DNA from: Thermalbibacter longus
GTDB taxonomy: Bacteria > Chloroflexota > Chloroflexia > Thermomicrobiales > Thermomicrobiaceae
Length of the DNA stretch: 64,000 nt
NCBI RefSeq assembly: GCF_023806485.1
Contig: NZ_JAMSLR010000005.1
Location: forward strand, 31,975 to 95,974
Reading direction: 5' to 3'
Part shown: positions 1 to 8,118 of the stretch, piece after piece
Numbering within the stretch: position 1 is the stretch's first letter
Layout of the letters: each line of letters opens with the position of its first letter
Notes under the pieces: model-generated
What the model saw: only the letters and a program-made list of their open reading frames with translations
What the model was told of the DNA's origin: nothing
Databases searched by the model: none
Program-made: the position numbers and the translations under genes

Positions 1-473
1 GTCACTAGTGCGATACTACCTGGCCCTTGCCAGGGACGACCCGTAGCGGGCGCAACGCTCCGGGGGAGGTTGACGAACCCGGCGCCGGCGAACTCGGTCA
101 ACACCTGCGTAGTAATCGGATTCCGCAGCGGCACCGTGCCGGGCGGCGCGGTCGACACGTCCTCGGTCACGACCACCGTGATCCCCTCCGGCAAGGTGAC
201 GACGCAGAGCCCCTGCGCATTCGTCGTGCAGGTGGCGAGGACAGTTCCGGCGGTGTCCTGGATCGTAAATGAGACGCCCGCGGCAGGCGTGCATTCCGGC
301 GGGATCCCTCTCCCGGTACTCGGCTCGAAGCTGGGCACGCCAGGACAGGCGACCTTGATGACCCTGAACTCCAATTGCGCTGCGGCGCTCCGCGCGGTGA
401 CGCTGAGCAGGGTGACGACCAGAGCAAGGACGACACAGCACACGGCGAGCAACCGAACCGCTGGTCTGACCAT
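1..473 (-). CDS. Secreted protein with SpaA/prealbumin-like beta domain, C-terminus off window
   Basis: Reading frame open from an ATG at 473 to the window edge (157 codons seen, no stop). The start follows AGGATGAGGTGAC, a reasonable ribosome site. Residues 1-34 look like a Sec signal peptide: MVRPAVRLLAV, then a long hydrophobic core ending at SAAAQ. The mature part begins LEFRVIKVACPG and holds Cys-rich, Thr/Val-rich beta strands, including AGVSFTIQDTAG and VVTLPEGITVVVTED. That pattern resembles SpaA/Cna-B-type prealbumin domains of surface proteins. A role as a surface or secreted structural protein is inferred; the missing end could hold repeats or an anchor. It is transcribed away from the neighbouring hydrolase on the same strand, with an 81-bp gap. 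Confidence 0.72.
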   Translation of the reverse strand, partial: MVRPAVRLLAVCCVVLALVVTLLSVTARSAAAQLEFRVIKVACPGVPSFEPSTGRGIPPECTPAAGVSFTIQDTAGTVLATCTTNAQGLCVVTLPEGITVVVTEDVSTAPPGTVPLRNPITTQVLTEFAGAGFVNLPRSVAPATGRPWQGPGSIALV

Positions 474-554
474 GTCACCTCATCCTTTCTCCTGCCCCGC
501 CCCGCCGCCTCGAGGCCCGAGATGCGAGGCTGGCTGCGGCAGACGTGCCGGGGC

Positions 555-1460
555 CTACGAGCTCTGGCGGGGAACTGCGTCAGGGCGCTCCAGGAACAGA
601 CTGATCAGCCGGCCGAGCGCCTGAGGCCGGTCCTCGGGCAGGAAGTGGCTGGCGTGCGCGAAGAGCACCAGCCGGGCATCGGGGATCAGGCTCGCCAGCT
701 CGCGCGCCTCGTCTGCCCGGAAGAGCGGGTCGCGTGCTCCCCAGGCGATCAGGCAGGGGACAGCGAGCCGGCTCAGCGCCTCGCGCCAGCGGCGGAAATC
801 CTCAGCCGTCATCGGCGCGCTGCGATAGAGCCGCAGCAGCGTGGTACGGAAGCTCCGCTCGAACGGCTCCCAGTAGCCATCCAGGTCGGCCCGTGCCAAC
901 CGGCCAGGCTCGGCCAGGAACGGCCGCATCGCCAAGCGCAGCATCCAGGGCTGGGCCAGCACCATCACCAGCTCTCCGAGGAGCGGGAGGCGCAGCAGCC
1001 ACAGCGGCGAGGGGCCGGACCAGTGCTCTGGGCGGAAACTGGTGTTGAGGATGACTAGGTGGGTCACCTGCTCGGGCCGCCGCGCCAACAGCTCTGTCGC
1101 GACCAGCACCCCGAAGTCGTGGCCCACCAGCGCATACCGCTCGAGCCCGAGCTGCTCCAGCAGCCGGCCGAGCAGGTCGGCCTGGCCGGCGACCGTGTAA
1201 TCGCCGCCGGCCGGTTTGTCGGAGCGCCCGAAGCCGAGCAAGTCCGGAGCCAGCCCGCGATAGTCCCGCGCCACCACCGGCAGGACGCGCCGCCAGAGAA
1301 AGGATGAGGTGGGAATCCCGTGCAGCAGGACGATCGGATGGCCGCTACCCGCCTCCCGGAGGAACAGGCGGAACCCCGCGACCGAGACCCAGGTACCTTC
1401 CTCGCTGGTCGCTGTGCCTGACAGGCTCGTCGCTGTCTCCCCGCGCGTCTGGACGGTCAT
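555..1460 (-). CDS. Alpha/beta hydrolase, epoxide hydrolase/haloalkane dehalogenase type
   Basis: 301 aa. Start chosen at the ATG at 1460 because GGGAAAGGGGCAGAGCT sits just before it; a GTG at 1508 that overlaps the ecfT stop is the alternative. The alpha/beta hydrolase fold is clear: oxyanion-hole motif HGIP (about residues 47-50), nucleophile elbow VGHDFG with Asp at about 115, acid in WGARDP and catalytic His in HASHF near the C-terminus. An Asp nucleophile points to the epoxide hydrolase/haloalkane dehalogenase branch rather than esterases (family knowledge). The substrate is unknown. It is the last gene after the ECF transporter genes and may be cotranscribed with them (48-bp gap), although no function links them directly. 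Confidence 0.85.
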   Translation of the reverse strand: MTVQTRGETATSLSGTATSEEGTWVSVAGFRLFLREAGSGHPIVLLHGIPTSSFLWRRVLPVVARDYRGLAPDLLGFGRSDKPAGGDYTVAGQADLLGRLLEQLGLERYALVGHDFGVLVATELLARRPEQVTHLVILNTSFRPEHWSGPSPLWLLRLPLLGELVMVLAQPWMLRLAMRPFLAEPGRLARADLDGYWEPFERSFRTTLLRLYRSAPMTAEDFRRWREALSRLAVPCLIAWGARDPLFRADEARELASLIPDARLVLFAHASHFLPEDRPQALGRLISLFLERPDAVPRQSS

Positions 1461-1507
1461 AGCTCTGCCCCTTTCCCAGCCGGGGAGGCGATCAGGGTGA
1501 TCCGGCA

Positions 1508-2302
1508 CTATCGTAACGCTCGGCCCAGCCCTTCCGCCAGCGTGAGCCAGAGCAGGGCGAGCCCGGCCGCCAGCCCGGCCGCGAGCGCCAGCCAGTCAGC
1601 CGGCCGCATCGCCAGGTCACGCAAGGTAGTACGCCGGACTGGCGCGCCGACACCGCGGGCGGCCAGCGTCCAGCCGAGCTGCTCGCTCATCCGTAGCGCG
1701 GTCACCAGCGCGGCCACCAGGATCGGGAGCATCGCTTGTAGCCGGCGCAGCCCGCGCGGGGGCAGGGTCAGCCCGCGTGCCTGGAACGCCTCGGAGACGG
1801 TCTGGTAGACGCCCGCGAAGGTGGGGATGAACCGCAGGCCGATCGTCAGCGCCATGCCCAAGCTGAACGGCAGGCCGAGCCGCACCAGGCTGCGAACCAG
1901 TGAGCGCTGGTCGGTTGTGCCCAGCCAGAGCAGCAGGGTGAACGAGAGGGCGGCGATCCGCAGCGCGGTAGCCAGACCGCGCAGGAGCGCCTCGCCGGTG
2001 ACGATGAGTGGCCCCAGGGCAAGCAGGACGGGCTCTCCGCGCCGGTCGAAGACTGGCCAGAGCGTGACGATGAGGATCAAGAGCGGAGCCAGCGCGCGCC
2101 AGACTCCGATGGCCAGCCCACGCGGGTAGCGGGCCAGCGCCAGAAGCAGGTGAGCCAGGGCCAGGGCAGCGAGCAGCAGCGGCAGGCTGCTCCAGAGCAG
2201 GACGAGCAGCGCAGCCATGGCTGTGAGGATGAGCTTGACCCGTGGGTCGAGCCGGTGCAGCCAAGAGTCTCCCGGCGCGTAGAGGTCGTAGCCGGCACTC
2301 AT
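1508..2302 (-). CDS. ecfT: ECF transporter T component (EcfT/CbiQ family)
   Basis: 264 aa integral membrane protein. The N-terminus has the EcfT hallmark region SWLHRLDPRVKLILT followed by several hydrophobic segments. The conserved coupling region includes LRRLQAMLPILVAAL and the C-terminal part reads EQLGWTLAARGVGAP, matching the Ala-Arg-Gly signatures that touch the ATPases in this family. It joins the substrate-binding S component to the energising ATPase pair. The ATG overlaps the stop of the fused ATPase gene by 4 bases (ATGA), so translation is probably coupled. The operon order S, fused A-A, T is typical of group I ECF systems. Substrate cannot be read from this subunit. Confidence 0.93.
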   Translation of the reverse strand: MSAGYDLYAPGDSWLHRLDPRVKLILTAMAALLVLLWSSLPLLLAALALAHLLLALARYPRGLAIGVWRALAPLLILIVTLWPVFDRRGEPVLLALGPLIVTGEALLRGLATALRIAALSFTLLLWLGTTDQRSLVRSLVRLGLPFSLGMALTIGLRFIPTFAGVYQTVSEAFQARGLTLPPRGLRRLQAMLPILVAALVTALRMSEQLGWTLAARGVGAPVRRTTLRDLAMRPADWLALAAGLAAGLALLWLTLAEGLGRALR

Positions 2303-4197
2303 CCTGGCCCTCCTTCCCGGGTCAGGCCTGAATGCCCGGTACCCGCAGCCAGCCGCGCCAGCACGGCCTCAGCGAGTTCGGCCTCCGTCAACGACGGTAA
2401 GATGCCGTAGCGCGACAGACCCCGGCTCAGCCGGGCGATCGTGAGAGGTGCCATCCCCGCTCGCGCCAGCAGTGCCTCATCGGTCAGGATCTGGCGCGGC
2501 GGGCCGTCGCCGAGGATCCTTCCCTCGTGCACCAGCACGACCCGCCGGGCGTGCTCGGCCACTAGCCGGAGATCGTGCGTGATCAGGAGCACGCTTCGGC
2601 CTTCGGCGACCAGCTCCTCGATCGTGGCCATCAGCCGTCCGGTGGCCTGGCCGTCCAGGCCGCACGTCGGCTCGTCGAGGATCAGCAGGCGGGGCGACAG
2701 AGCGTAGACCGCGGCGATCGCGACGAGCTGCCGCAGTCCACGTCCTAAGAGTGTCGGGTGGCGGTTGCGCAGCTCGGCGAGCCCGAAGCGCTCGAGTGCC
2801 TCATCGACTCGCGCGCGCAGTTCCGGGCCACGCAGCCCGAGGTTCCGTGGCCCGTAGGCCAGCTCCTCCGCCACGCTGGGCAGGAAGAGCTGGTGGTCGG
2901 GGTTCTGGAAAGCGTAGCCGACAGTTCGCGCGAGCTGCCCGACATGCGTGGTGCGCGTGTCCTGGCCAGCGACGAGCACTCGGCCGGATTCCGGCCGGAG
3001 CAGCCCGTTACAGTGCTTGGCCAGCGTCGTCTTGCCTGAGCCGTTCGGGCCGATCAGCGCCAGGAACTCGCCGGCCCCGATCCGTAGCGAGACCCCGTTG
3101 AGCGCCGGGTAAACGCCGCCGTAGCGGTAGCGCGCATCCTCGATCTCGATCAACGAGGCCGGCTCTCGGGCGTGCAGAGTCTGATCATCGCGCTCGCTGG
3201 CCAGCGTGAGAAGCGAGCCCGCTCTCGCCTGGCGCGGTGCAGGGACGGGCTCGGCAGCGGGGCGTTCCTGGTGCCCGGCGCGGGGTGGTTGATCGTTCGA
3301 CCTGGTCAGGCCGGTCTGTTCGAGCAGCCGGGCCAGTGCTGCCTCGGCCTCGGTCTGGCTGAGGAAGGAGAGTTCGGCTCCCAGCGCGCGATTGAGCCGA
3401 GCTGCCAGCTCGGCGAGTGGTGGAATCCGGATCCCCAGTGCGGCTAGTTCCTGGGTTCGGCTGAAGACGGCCCGCGGCGACCCCTCCAGCGCGACCCGGC
3501 CAGCGTGGAGCACGACGATCCGATCGGCGAAGCGGCTGAGCAGCTCGGTGTCGCTCTCTACCAGGACGATGGTGAGCCGGCGACCCAGTTCCTGGCGTAG
3601 CCGCTCGACCGCAGCGATCACCTCCTCCTTGCCCACCGGGTCGAGCTGCGCCGTCGGCTCGTCGAGCACCAGGATCTGGGGCTGCATGGCCAGCACTGCA
3701 GCGATGGCCAGCCGCTGTTTCTGGCCGCCGGAGAGGTGGGCCGAGAGCCGGTTGCGCTCGTGGGAGAGCCCGACGACCTCCAGCGCCCAGTCCACCCGGC
3801 GGGCGATCTCAGCCGGCGGGATCCCCAGGTTTTCCGGCCCGAAGGCGACCTCGTCCTCGACGCTGAGCCCCACCAGGTTGCTCTCGGGATCCTGGAAGAC
3901 GACCCCGACCCGGGTGGCGAGCTGGGGCACCGGCGTGTAGCGGGTGTCCCAGCCAGTCACCACCACGCTCCCGCCGACGATTCCGCCGGTCTCCTGGGGT
4001 ACCAGCCCGGCGATCGCCAGGCAGAGGGTGCTCTTGCCGCTGCCGGTGGAGCCGGTGATACCCAGGAACTCCCCGGCAGCGACCTCCAGCGAGATCTCCT
4101 CCAGCGCCGTGACCGGAGCGGCCCCGGCGACCGGCGGATAGCGAAAGGTGAAGCGTTCGAACCGGATCGGCGGCTCGCCCGGCGCGGTCGCGTCCAT
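2299..4197 (-). CDS. ECF transporter fused double ATPase (EcfA1-EcfA2)
   Basis: 632 aa with two ABC ATPase domains joined by a roughly 100-residue linker. Domain 1: Walker A GSTGSGKS (49-56), signature LSGGQ (155-159), Walker B ILVLDE (175-180). Domain 2: Walker A GPNGSGKT (383-390), Walker B LLILDE (504-509), H-loop His 541. The two halves are unequal. Domain 1 has Ser 215 where the H-loop His is expected (LVESD). Domain 2 has LLGRGLRQ (483-490) instead of an LSGGQ-type signature. The frame stays open far upstream across the S-component gene, but homology begins at the ATG at 4197; GTG at 4200 is an alternative and the ribosome site is weak. It energises uptake with EcfT and the S component. 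Confidence 0.92.
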   Translation of the reverse strand: MDATAPGEPPIRFERFTFRYPPVAGAAPVTALEEISLEVAAGEFLGITGSTGSGKSTLCLAIAGLVPQETGGIVGGSVVVTGWDTRYTPVPQLATRVGVVFQDPESNLVGLSVEDEVAFGPENLGIPPAEIARRVDWALEVVGLSHERNRLSAHLSGGQKQRLAIAAVLAMQPQILVLDEPTAQLDPVGKEEVIAAVERLRQELGRRLTIVLVESDTELLSRFADRIVVLHAGRVALEGSPRAVFSRTQELAALGIRIPPLAELAARLNRALGAELSFLSQTEAEAALARLLEQTGLTRSNDQPPRAGHQERPAAEPVPAPRQARAGSLLTLASERDDQTLHAREPASLIEIEDARYRYGGVYPALNGVSLRIGAGEFLALIGPNGSGKTTLAKHCNGLLRPESGRVLVAGQDTRTTHVGQLARTVGYAFQNPDHQLFLPSVAEELAYGPRNLGLRGPELRARVDEALERFGLAELRNRHPTLLGRGLRQLVAIAAVYALSPRLLILDEPTCGLDGQATGRLMATIEELVAEGRSVLLITHDLRLVAEHARRVVLVHEGRILGDGPPRQILTDEALLARAGMAPLTIARLSRGLSRYGILPSLTEAELAEAVLARLAAGTGHSGLTREGGPG

Positions 4198-4217
4198 CAC
4201 GCGGGCAATTCTAGAAC

Positions 4218-4251
4218 GCGCCGTCTCCTCTTCGCGATGAGGAGACGGCGC
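4218..4251 (-). promoter_or_regulatory. Intra-operon hairpin between S-component and ATPase genes
   Basis: A perfect 13-bp inverted repeat (arms 4218-4230 and 4239-4251, 8-base loop) lies between the S-component stop (4272) and the fused ATPase start (4197). On the coding strand the 3' arm carries GAGGAG, about 25 bases before the ATG, and the arm is not followed by a T run. It may be an attenuator, a processing stop that protects the upstream message, or a structure governing ATPase translation. The role is inferred. Confidence 0.6.
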
Positions 4252-4271
4252 TCCGGTGGGGAGTGAATGTC

Positions 4272-4832
4272 TCAGCGGGGTTCCTCTTGCCAGACCCGCC
4301 GGGCCGTCCAGGTCTCGATGGGAGGATAGACCTTGCGGACGGCCAGCACCAGCGGGATCGAGACGATAGCTCCGGTGGCAGCCTGGCCCAGGTTGAACCA
4401 GACGTCGGCGATCGCCGTGCCGGTGCCGACCCGCAGGATAAAGAAGTCGTAGATGAAGTAGCCGCCGACCAGGATCACCCCGCCGACCAGGCCGGCCAGC
4501 GCCATCCGCCACAGACCAGCGCGCCAGCCGATCAGCCCGGCGACCAGCCCCTGCAGGCCGTGGATCACGAAGGTGCCCGGCGCATAGTTCGCGAACCCCG
4601 AGCTCAGGTCGGCCAGCGTGGGCCCGAGCGCGCCGGCGATAGCGCCGACGAGCGGGCCGAACGTGAAGCTGGCGAAGTAGATGGCAATATCCCCGAGGTG
4701 GACGTAACCACCTGGGATCGGCACCTGGATCAGCCGGGTCGCCACGAAGACGACTGCGATCATTACCCCGGCGAGCGCGATCAGGCGTGGCGTGAGCTCG
4801 AACCCTCCGCGGACGACTCGACCCTGCTGCAT
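4272..4832 (-). CDS. ECF transporter S component (substrate-binding membrane subunit)
   Basis: 186 aa, about five to six membrane segments, ATG at 4832 after GGAGGGTGCAAGAGG. The stretch IPGGYVHLGDIAIYFASF, then FGPLVGAIAGALG and later APGTFVIHGLQGLVAGL, is the pattern of ECF S components of the PF07155/PF12822 type. Such proteins bind a vitamin or precursor and dock on the EcfT-ATPase module, here encoded directly downstream (fused ATPase, then EcfT). The substrate is not assignable by eye: riboflavin, pyridoxine, hydroxymethylpyrimidine and others are possible. I looked in the 207-bp leader upstream for a known riboswitch core (TPP, FMN, cobalamin) and did not recognise one. CAACAGGGC occurs twice there as a direct repeat. 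Confidence 0.85.
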   Translation of the reverse strand: MQQGRVVRGGFELTPRLIALAGVMIAVVFVATRLIQVPIPGGYVHLGDIAIYFASFTFGPLVGAIAGALGPTLADLSSGFANYAPGTFVIHGLQGLVAGLIGWRAGLWRMALAGLVGGVILVGGYFIYDFFILRVGTGTAIADVWFNLGQAATGAIVSIPLVLAVRKVYPPIETWTARRVWQEEPR

Positions 4833-5039
4833 CCTCTTGCACCCTCCTCACCGGCCTGTGGGGCAGCGCGCTTCCTCCACAATCACGGCTCTATCGCAAG
4901 CGTGCGCTCTGGACGTGGGGTCCTCAACAGCCAATTGGAGCAGTCCAATCTTTGTGATGCCCTGTTGCTCAGGCTGGGGAGCAGAGCATTGCAGCGCAAC
5001 GCCCTGTTGGTACGGCTGTGACGCCAGCGAGCGCGCCGG

Positions 5040-6335
5040 TCAGCTCGCCCGCTGGTGGTCTGGCTGGACCGCATGCATGGGTAAGCGGGCTCCGGTCGTC
5101 TCGGCCAGATAGGCGGCCAGGCCGGCGACTAACCCGCCGAGCGCGAGTGCCCAGAAGATCGGCTCGTAGCGGCCGAGCAGGTCGTAGAGCGTACCGGCGC
5201 CGACCGGAGCCGCGGCACGAGCCAGCGTGGCCCACAGCGCCATCACGCCGGCGATGCTCCCGTACGCGGCCGCGCCGAACAGCTCGGCCACCCTGGCTGC
5301 TCGCAGAAGCGTAGCCATGCCGTTGCTCATGCCGAAGACCACAACGAAGGCCAGCACGCCGGCTGCCCCGGGCATCACGAGCAGGATGCCGAGCGCCGCA
5401 CCCTGGAGCAGGAACACTAGCACGGTCATCAGGCGAGCCGGCAGTACCCGGCCCAGCGGAGCGAACAGCAGCCGGCCGGGGAGCTGCATCCCTCCGATCA
5501 AGCCGGTGACGGTGGCGGCGAAGGCCGAAGAGTATCCCCTTCCCAGCAGGTACGGAATCAGATGGACGTTCATCGCCACCACCGCCAGCGCGTTGAGGAC
5601 CATCGCCACTGTCAGCGCCCAGAACGTCGCTGTGCGCAGCGCGGCTCGCGCGGGGATACCAGGTTCGCGCGCTTCAGGAGCCGGGCCACTTGAGCGAACC
5701 GGCTCACCGTCGGGAGCCAGCCCCAGTGCCTCTGGGCTTCGGCGAAGCACCAGCCCGTGCAGCGGAATCGTGCTGGCGCCGAGCAGAATGGCCAGCGCCA
5801 GGAGCGCCTCGCGCCAGCCGAGCAGCTCGATCAGCCAGTTGCACAGAGGGGTGAAGATCACGCTGGCGAGCCCGGCGACCAGCGTCAGCGCCGTAAGCGC
5901 CTGGCGGCGCCGGCGCGAGAACCACTTGGCGACCACGGCGAAGGCGGGCTCGTAGAGCACTGCTGCCATCACCAGCCCGATGCCGATCCAGATGGCATAG
6001 AAGGCAGTCAGGCTACCGACCCGCGACCAGGCTAGCACCAGCAGCGTCGCGGCGATGGATCCTGCCGTCATCAGCAAGCGCGGGCCGTTCCGGTCGATCC
6101 AGCGGCCGACGAGCGGGGCAGCCAATCCCGAGAGCAGAAGGGCGAGCGAGAACGCGCCGGTGACCGACGGGCGCGACCATCCCAGCTCGCGCTCCATCGG
6201 GGTCAGGAAGACGGCGAAGCCGTAGTAGAGGATTCCCCAGGAGATCGTTTCGGTCACCGCCAGGGCTGCGACGATGTACCAGCCGTAGTAGAGGCCGCGC
6301 TGCCACCCATGCCGGCTACCCGGCGTCGCTTGCAT
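5040..6335 (-). CDS. MFS transporter, OFA/UhpC-like
   Basis: 431 aa, about twelve membrane segments. The ATG at 6335 is preceded by GAGGGGGATTGC. N-terminal YYGWYIVAALAVTETISWG followed by YGFAVFLTPMERELGW and the loop GRWIDRNGPR match MFS carriers of the oxalate/formate antiporter-like group. A central basic loop WFSRRRRQALT and a second half beginning LRTATFW agree with a 6+6 helix layout. Substrate is unknown, probably an organic anion. It is separated from the ECF operon by 207 bp and on the same strand, so cotranscription is uncertain. A related MFS protein of the same type is encoded at 20674-21939. Confidence 0.85.
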   Translation of the reverse strand: MQATPGSRHGWQRGLYYGWYIVAALAVTETISWGILYYGFAVFLTPMERELGWSRPSVTGAFSLALLLSGLAAPLVGRWIDRNGPRLLMTAGSIAATLLVLAWSRVGSLTAFYAIWIGIGLVMAAVLYEPAFAVVAKWFSRRRRQALTALTLVAGLASVIFTPLCNWLIELLGWREALLALAILLGASTIPLHGLVLRRSPEALGLAPDGEPVRSSGPAPEAREPGIPARAALRTATFWALTVAMVLNALAVVAMNVHLIPYLLGRGYSSAFAATVTGLIGGMQLPGRLLFAPLGRVLPARLMTVLVFLLQGAALGILLVMPGAAGVLAFVVVFGMSNGMATLLRAARVAELFGAAAYGSIAGVMALWATLARAAAPVGAGTLYDLLGRYEPIFWALALGGLVAGLAAYLAETTGARLPMHAVQPDHQRAS

Positions 6336-6449
6336 GCAATCCCCCTCAGCGGTGCGCGGAGCCGCGCCGTCGCTGGCTCCCTGGAGCACTGCCCGGCGCG
6401 GAGAGTATCCCGCTCAGCGAGCGGAGTGTACCGGCTGTATCGATAGCGG

Positions 6450-6929
6450 TCAATGCCGCGTAGCGACGCTCGTGGTGATGATCCGTGCCATCTGAGCAAG
6501 ATGAATCGCGTCGTGCGCTGCCATATGCCGGGTGAGCGACTCGACCGTGATCGTGCCGGTCTCCTCATGCTGGCCGGTGCGTGCCCAGCCGGTGGCGTCG
6601 AGCCGCGCGAGCGTGGCCACGTGCTCGGCCCGCAGCCGCTCGAACCGCTCGAGCGCCGCGGCGAGGGACATCGACCGGTAGCCGCGCTGCTCAGCCAGAA
6701 CGGCGGGATCGTAGGCGGGCAGGAACGGGTGCTCCTCCTGGAGCATTCGTCGTACCCGCTCGTGGGCGCGTTCCTCGGCGTCGCCCAGGTGGGCTACCAC
6801 CTCGACGATCGACCATTCGTCCTCGCTCGGGCGCTGGCGGGCCTGCTCGTCAGTGATTCCCCGCAGGAGGGCGCGCAGGGTCACCGGCGTGGCCTGGTAG
6901 GTCTCGATCAGCTCCGCCCGCTCGTCCAT
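6450..6929 (-). CDS. DinB-like four-helix protein (DinB/DUF664 superfamily)
   Basis: 159 aa from the ATG at 6929 (GGTGAGGACG just before it; an in-frame GTG at 6938 has no well-placed site). The helical pattern and His positions fit the DinB superfamily: IVEVVAHLGDAEERAHERV in the first half and RHMAAHDAIHLAQMARI near the C-terminus. These His residues usually bind a metal ion in this fold. Members include thiol transferases and stress-linked hydrolases; the present substrate is unknown. It is a single gene with a 268-bp upstream stretch (6930-7197) in which I see only weak short dyads and no gene. Confidence 0.82.
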   Translation of the reverse strand: MDERAELIETYQATPVTLRALLRGITDEQARQRPSEDEWSIVEVVAHLGDAEERAHERVRRMLQEEHPFLPAYDPAVLAEQRGYRSMSLAAALERFERLRAEHVATLARLDATGWARTGQHEETGTITVESLTRHMAAHDAIHLAQMARIITTSVATRH

Positions 6930-7197
6930 CGTCCTCACCCCCTCAGTGTCCCGTGGCCTCCAGGTCGACTCGCTGCTGTATACCCTCTCGTGTCCCCGTC
7001 CACAACCCCGCGCCAGTCGTCGCTGGTGGGCGAAACCGCGTCAGCGTATCACCGGCGGGCACGCCGCATCCCGGACGGCGCCGGCCGAGCTGGCGGGGCC
7101 TGCTCCATCGGGCGGCTCGCGCTCACCGGCGATGGCCTGGAGTGCCGCTGGCACAGCGCCGACAGCATGGACGAGCGGAAGAGGGCGGGTGAAATGG

Positions 7198-8118
7198 CTA
7201 CCGCTTGCGGACTCGTGGGTCGAGCGCGTCCCGCAAGCCATCGCCGAGCAAGTTCACGGCGAGCACGGTGAGGAAGAGGAACATGCCCGGGAAGACCGCG
7301 ATCCACCACGCGCGCTGGAGCTGAGCCTGGCCATCGCTCACCATGTTGCCCCAGGTCGGGATACCGGGTGGCACCCCGGCACCCAGATAGGACAGCGACG
7401 ACTCGGCCAGAATCGCGAAGGCGACGACGAAGGTGCACTGCACGATGAGCGGCGACAAAGAGTTGAGGAAGATGTACCGGCGCAAGATCACCGAGTCGCG
7501 CAGGCCGATGGCGCGGGCAGACTCGACATAGGGCTGGCGCTTGTTCATCAGCGTCGTGCTGCGCACCAGCCGGGCGATGTTAGGCGCGTAGACCACGGAG
7601 AGGGCGATGATGACGTTCTCCAGCGCCGATCCCAGCGTCGCCATGATCGCGATCGCCAGAAGGATGCTCGGGAACGCCTCGAGCCCGTCCATGATCCGCA
7701 TCAGCAGCGTGTCGACGCGCGCGTAGTACCCGGCGATCAACCCGATGAGCGAGCCGAGCAGCATGCTCCCGACCATGACCGCGAGCCCGACCACGAGCGA
7801 GATCCTGGCGCCGTAGACGGCCCGGCTGAACACGTCGCGCCCGAGGTCGTCGGTGCCGAACCAGTGCTCGCGAGAGGGCGGCCGGAGCCGCTCGGCTGGA
7901 TTGACGAAGGTCGGCTCGTACGGGGCGATCCACGACGCCAGGACAGCCAGCACGACGATCAGCCCGATGAAGCCGATGCTCAGGACAGCCGCTGGGTTCT
8001 CCAGCAGCAGGCGGAGCCAGTAGTAGCGCGACGAGGGGGTGATCGACGAGAGCCGGAAACGCCTGGCCCGGGGCGCGGTCACTTGAGTGATCGTCGTGCG
8101 GGTCTCAGTCTGAGCCAT
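7198..8118 (-). CDS. Peptide/nickel-type ABC transporter permease (DppC)
   Basis: 306 aa. N-terminal cytoplasmic tail, then a membrane segment near residues 42-64, then the conserved HWFGTDDLGRDVFSR typical of DppC/OppC. The EAA-type coupling loop is recognisable in SARAIGLRDSVILRRYIFLN. The C-terminus GDGLRDALDPRV is also standard. It forms the transmembrane pore with the DppB-type protein, whose gene overlaps it by 14 bp. It is the last gene of the operon starting with the two FAH-type hydrolases. No DppD or DppF ATPase gene follows, so the energising subunits must come from elsewhere (inference). Confidence 0.93.
   Translation of the reverse strand: MAQTETRTTITQVTAPRARRFRLSSITPSSRYYWLRLLLENPAAVLSIGFIGLIVVLAVLASWIAPYEPTFVNPAERLRPPSREHWFGTDDLGRDVFSRAVYGARISLVVGLAVMVGSMLLGSLIGLIAGYYARVDTLLMRIMDGLEAFPSILLAIAIMATLGSALENVIIALSVVYAPNIARLVRSTTLMNKRQPYVESARAIGLRDSVILRRYIFLNSLSPLIVQCTFVVAFAILAESSLSYLGAGVPPGIPTWGNMVSDGQAQLQRAWWIAVFPGMFLFLTVLAVNLLGDGLRDALDPRVRKR

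Noticed and set aside
4198..4851. N-terminal extension of the fused ECF ATPase over the S-component gene
   Set aside because: The extension is Arg/Pro-rich shadow sequence of the S component in another frame; the ATPase homology begins at 4197.
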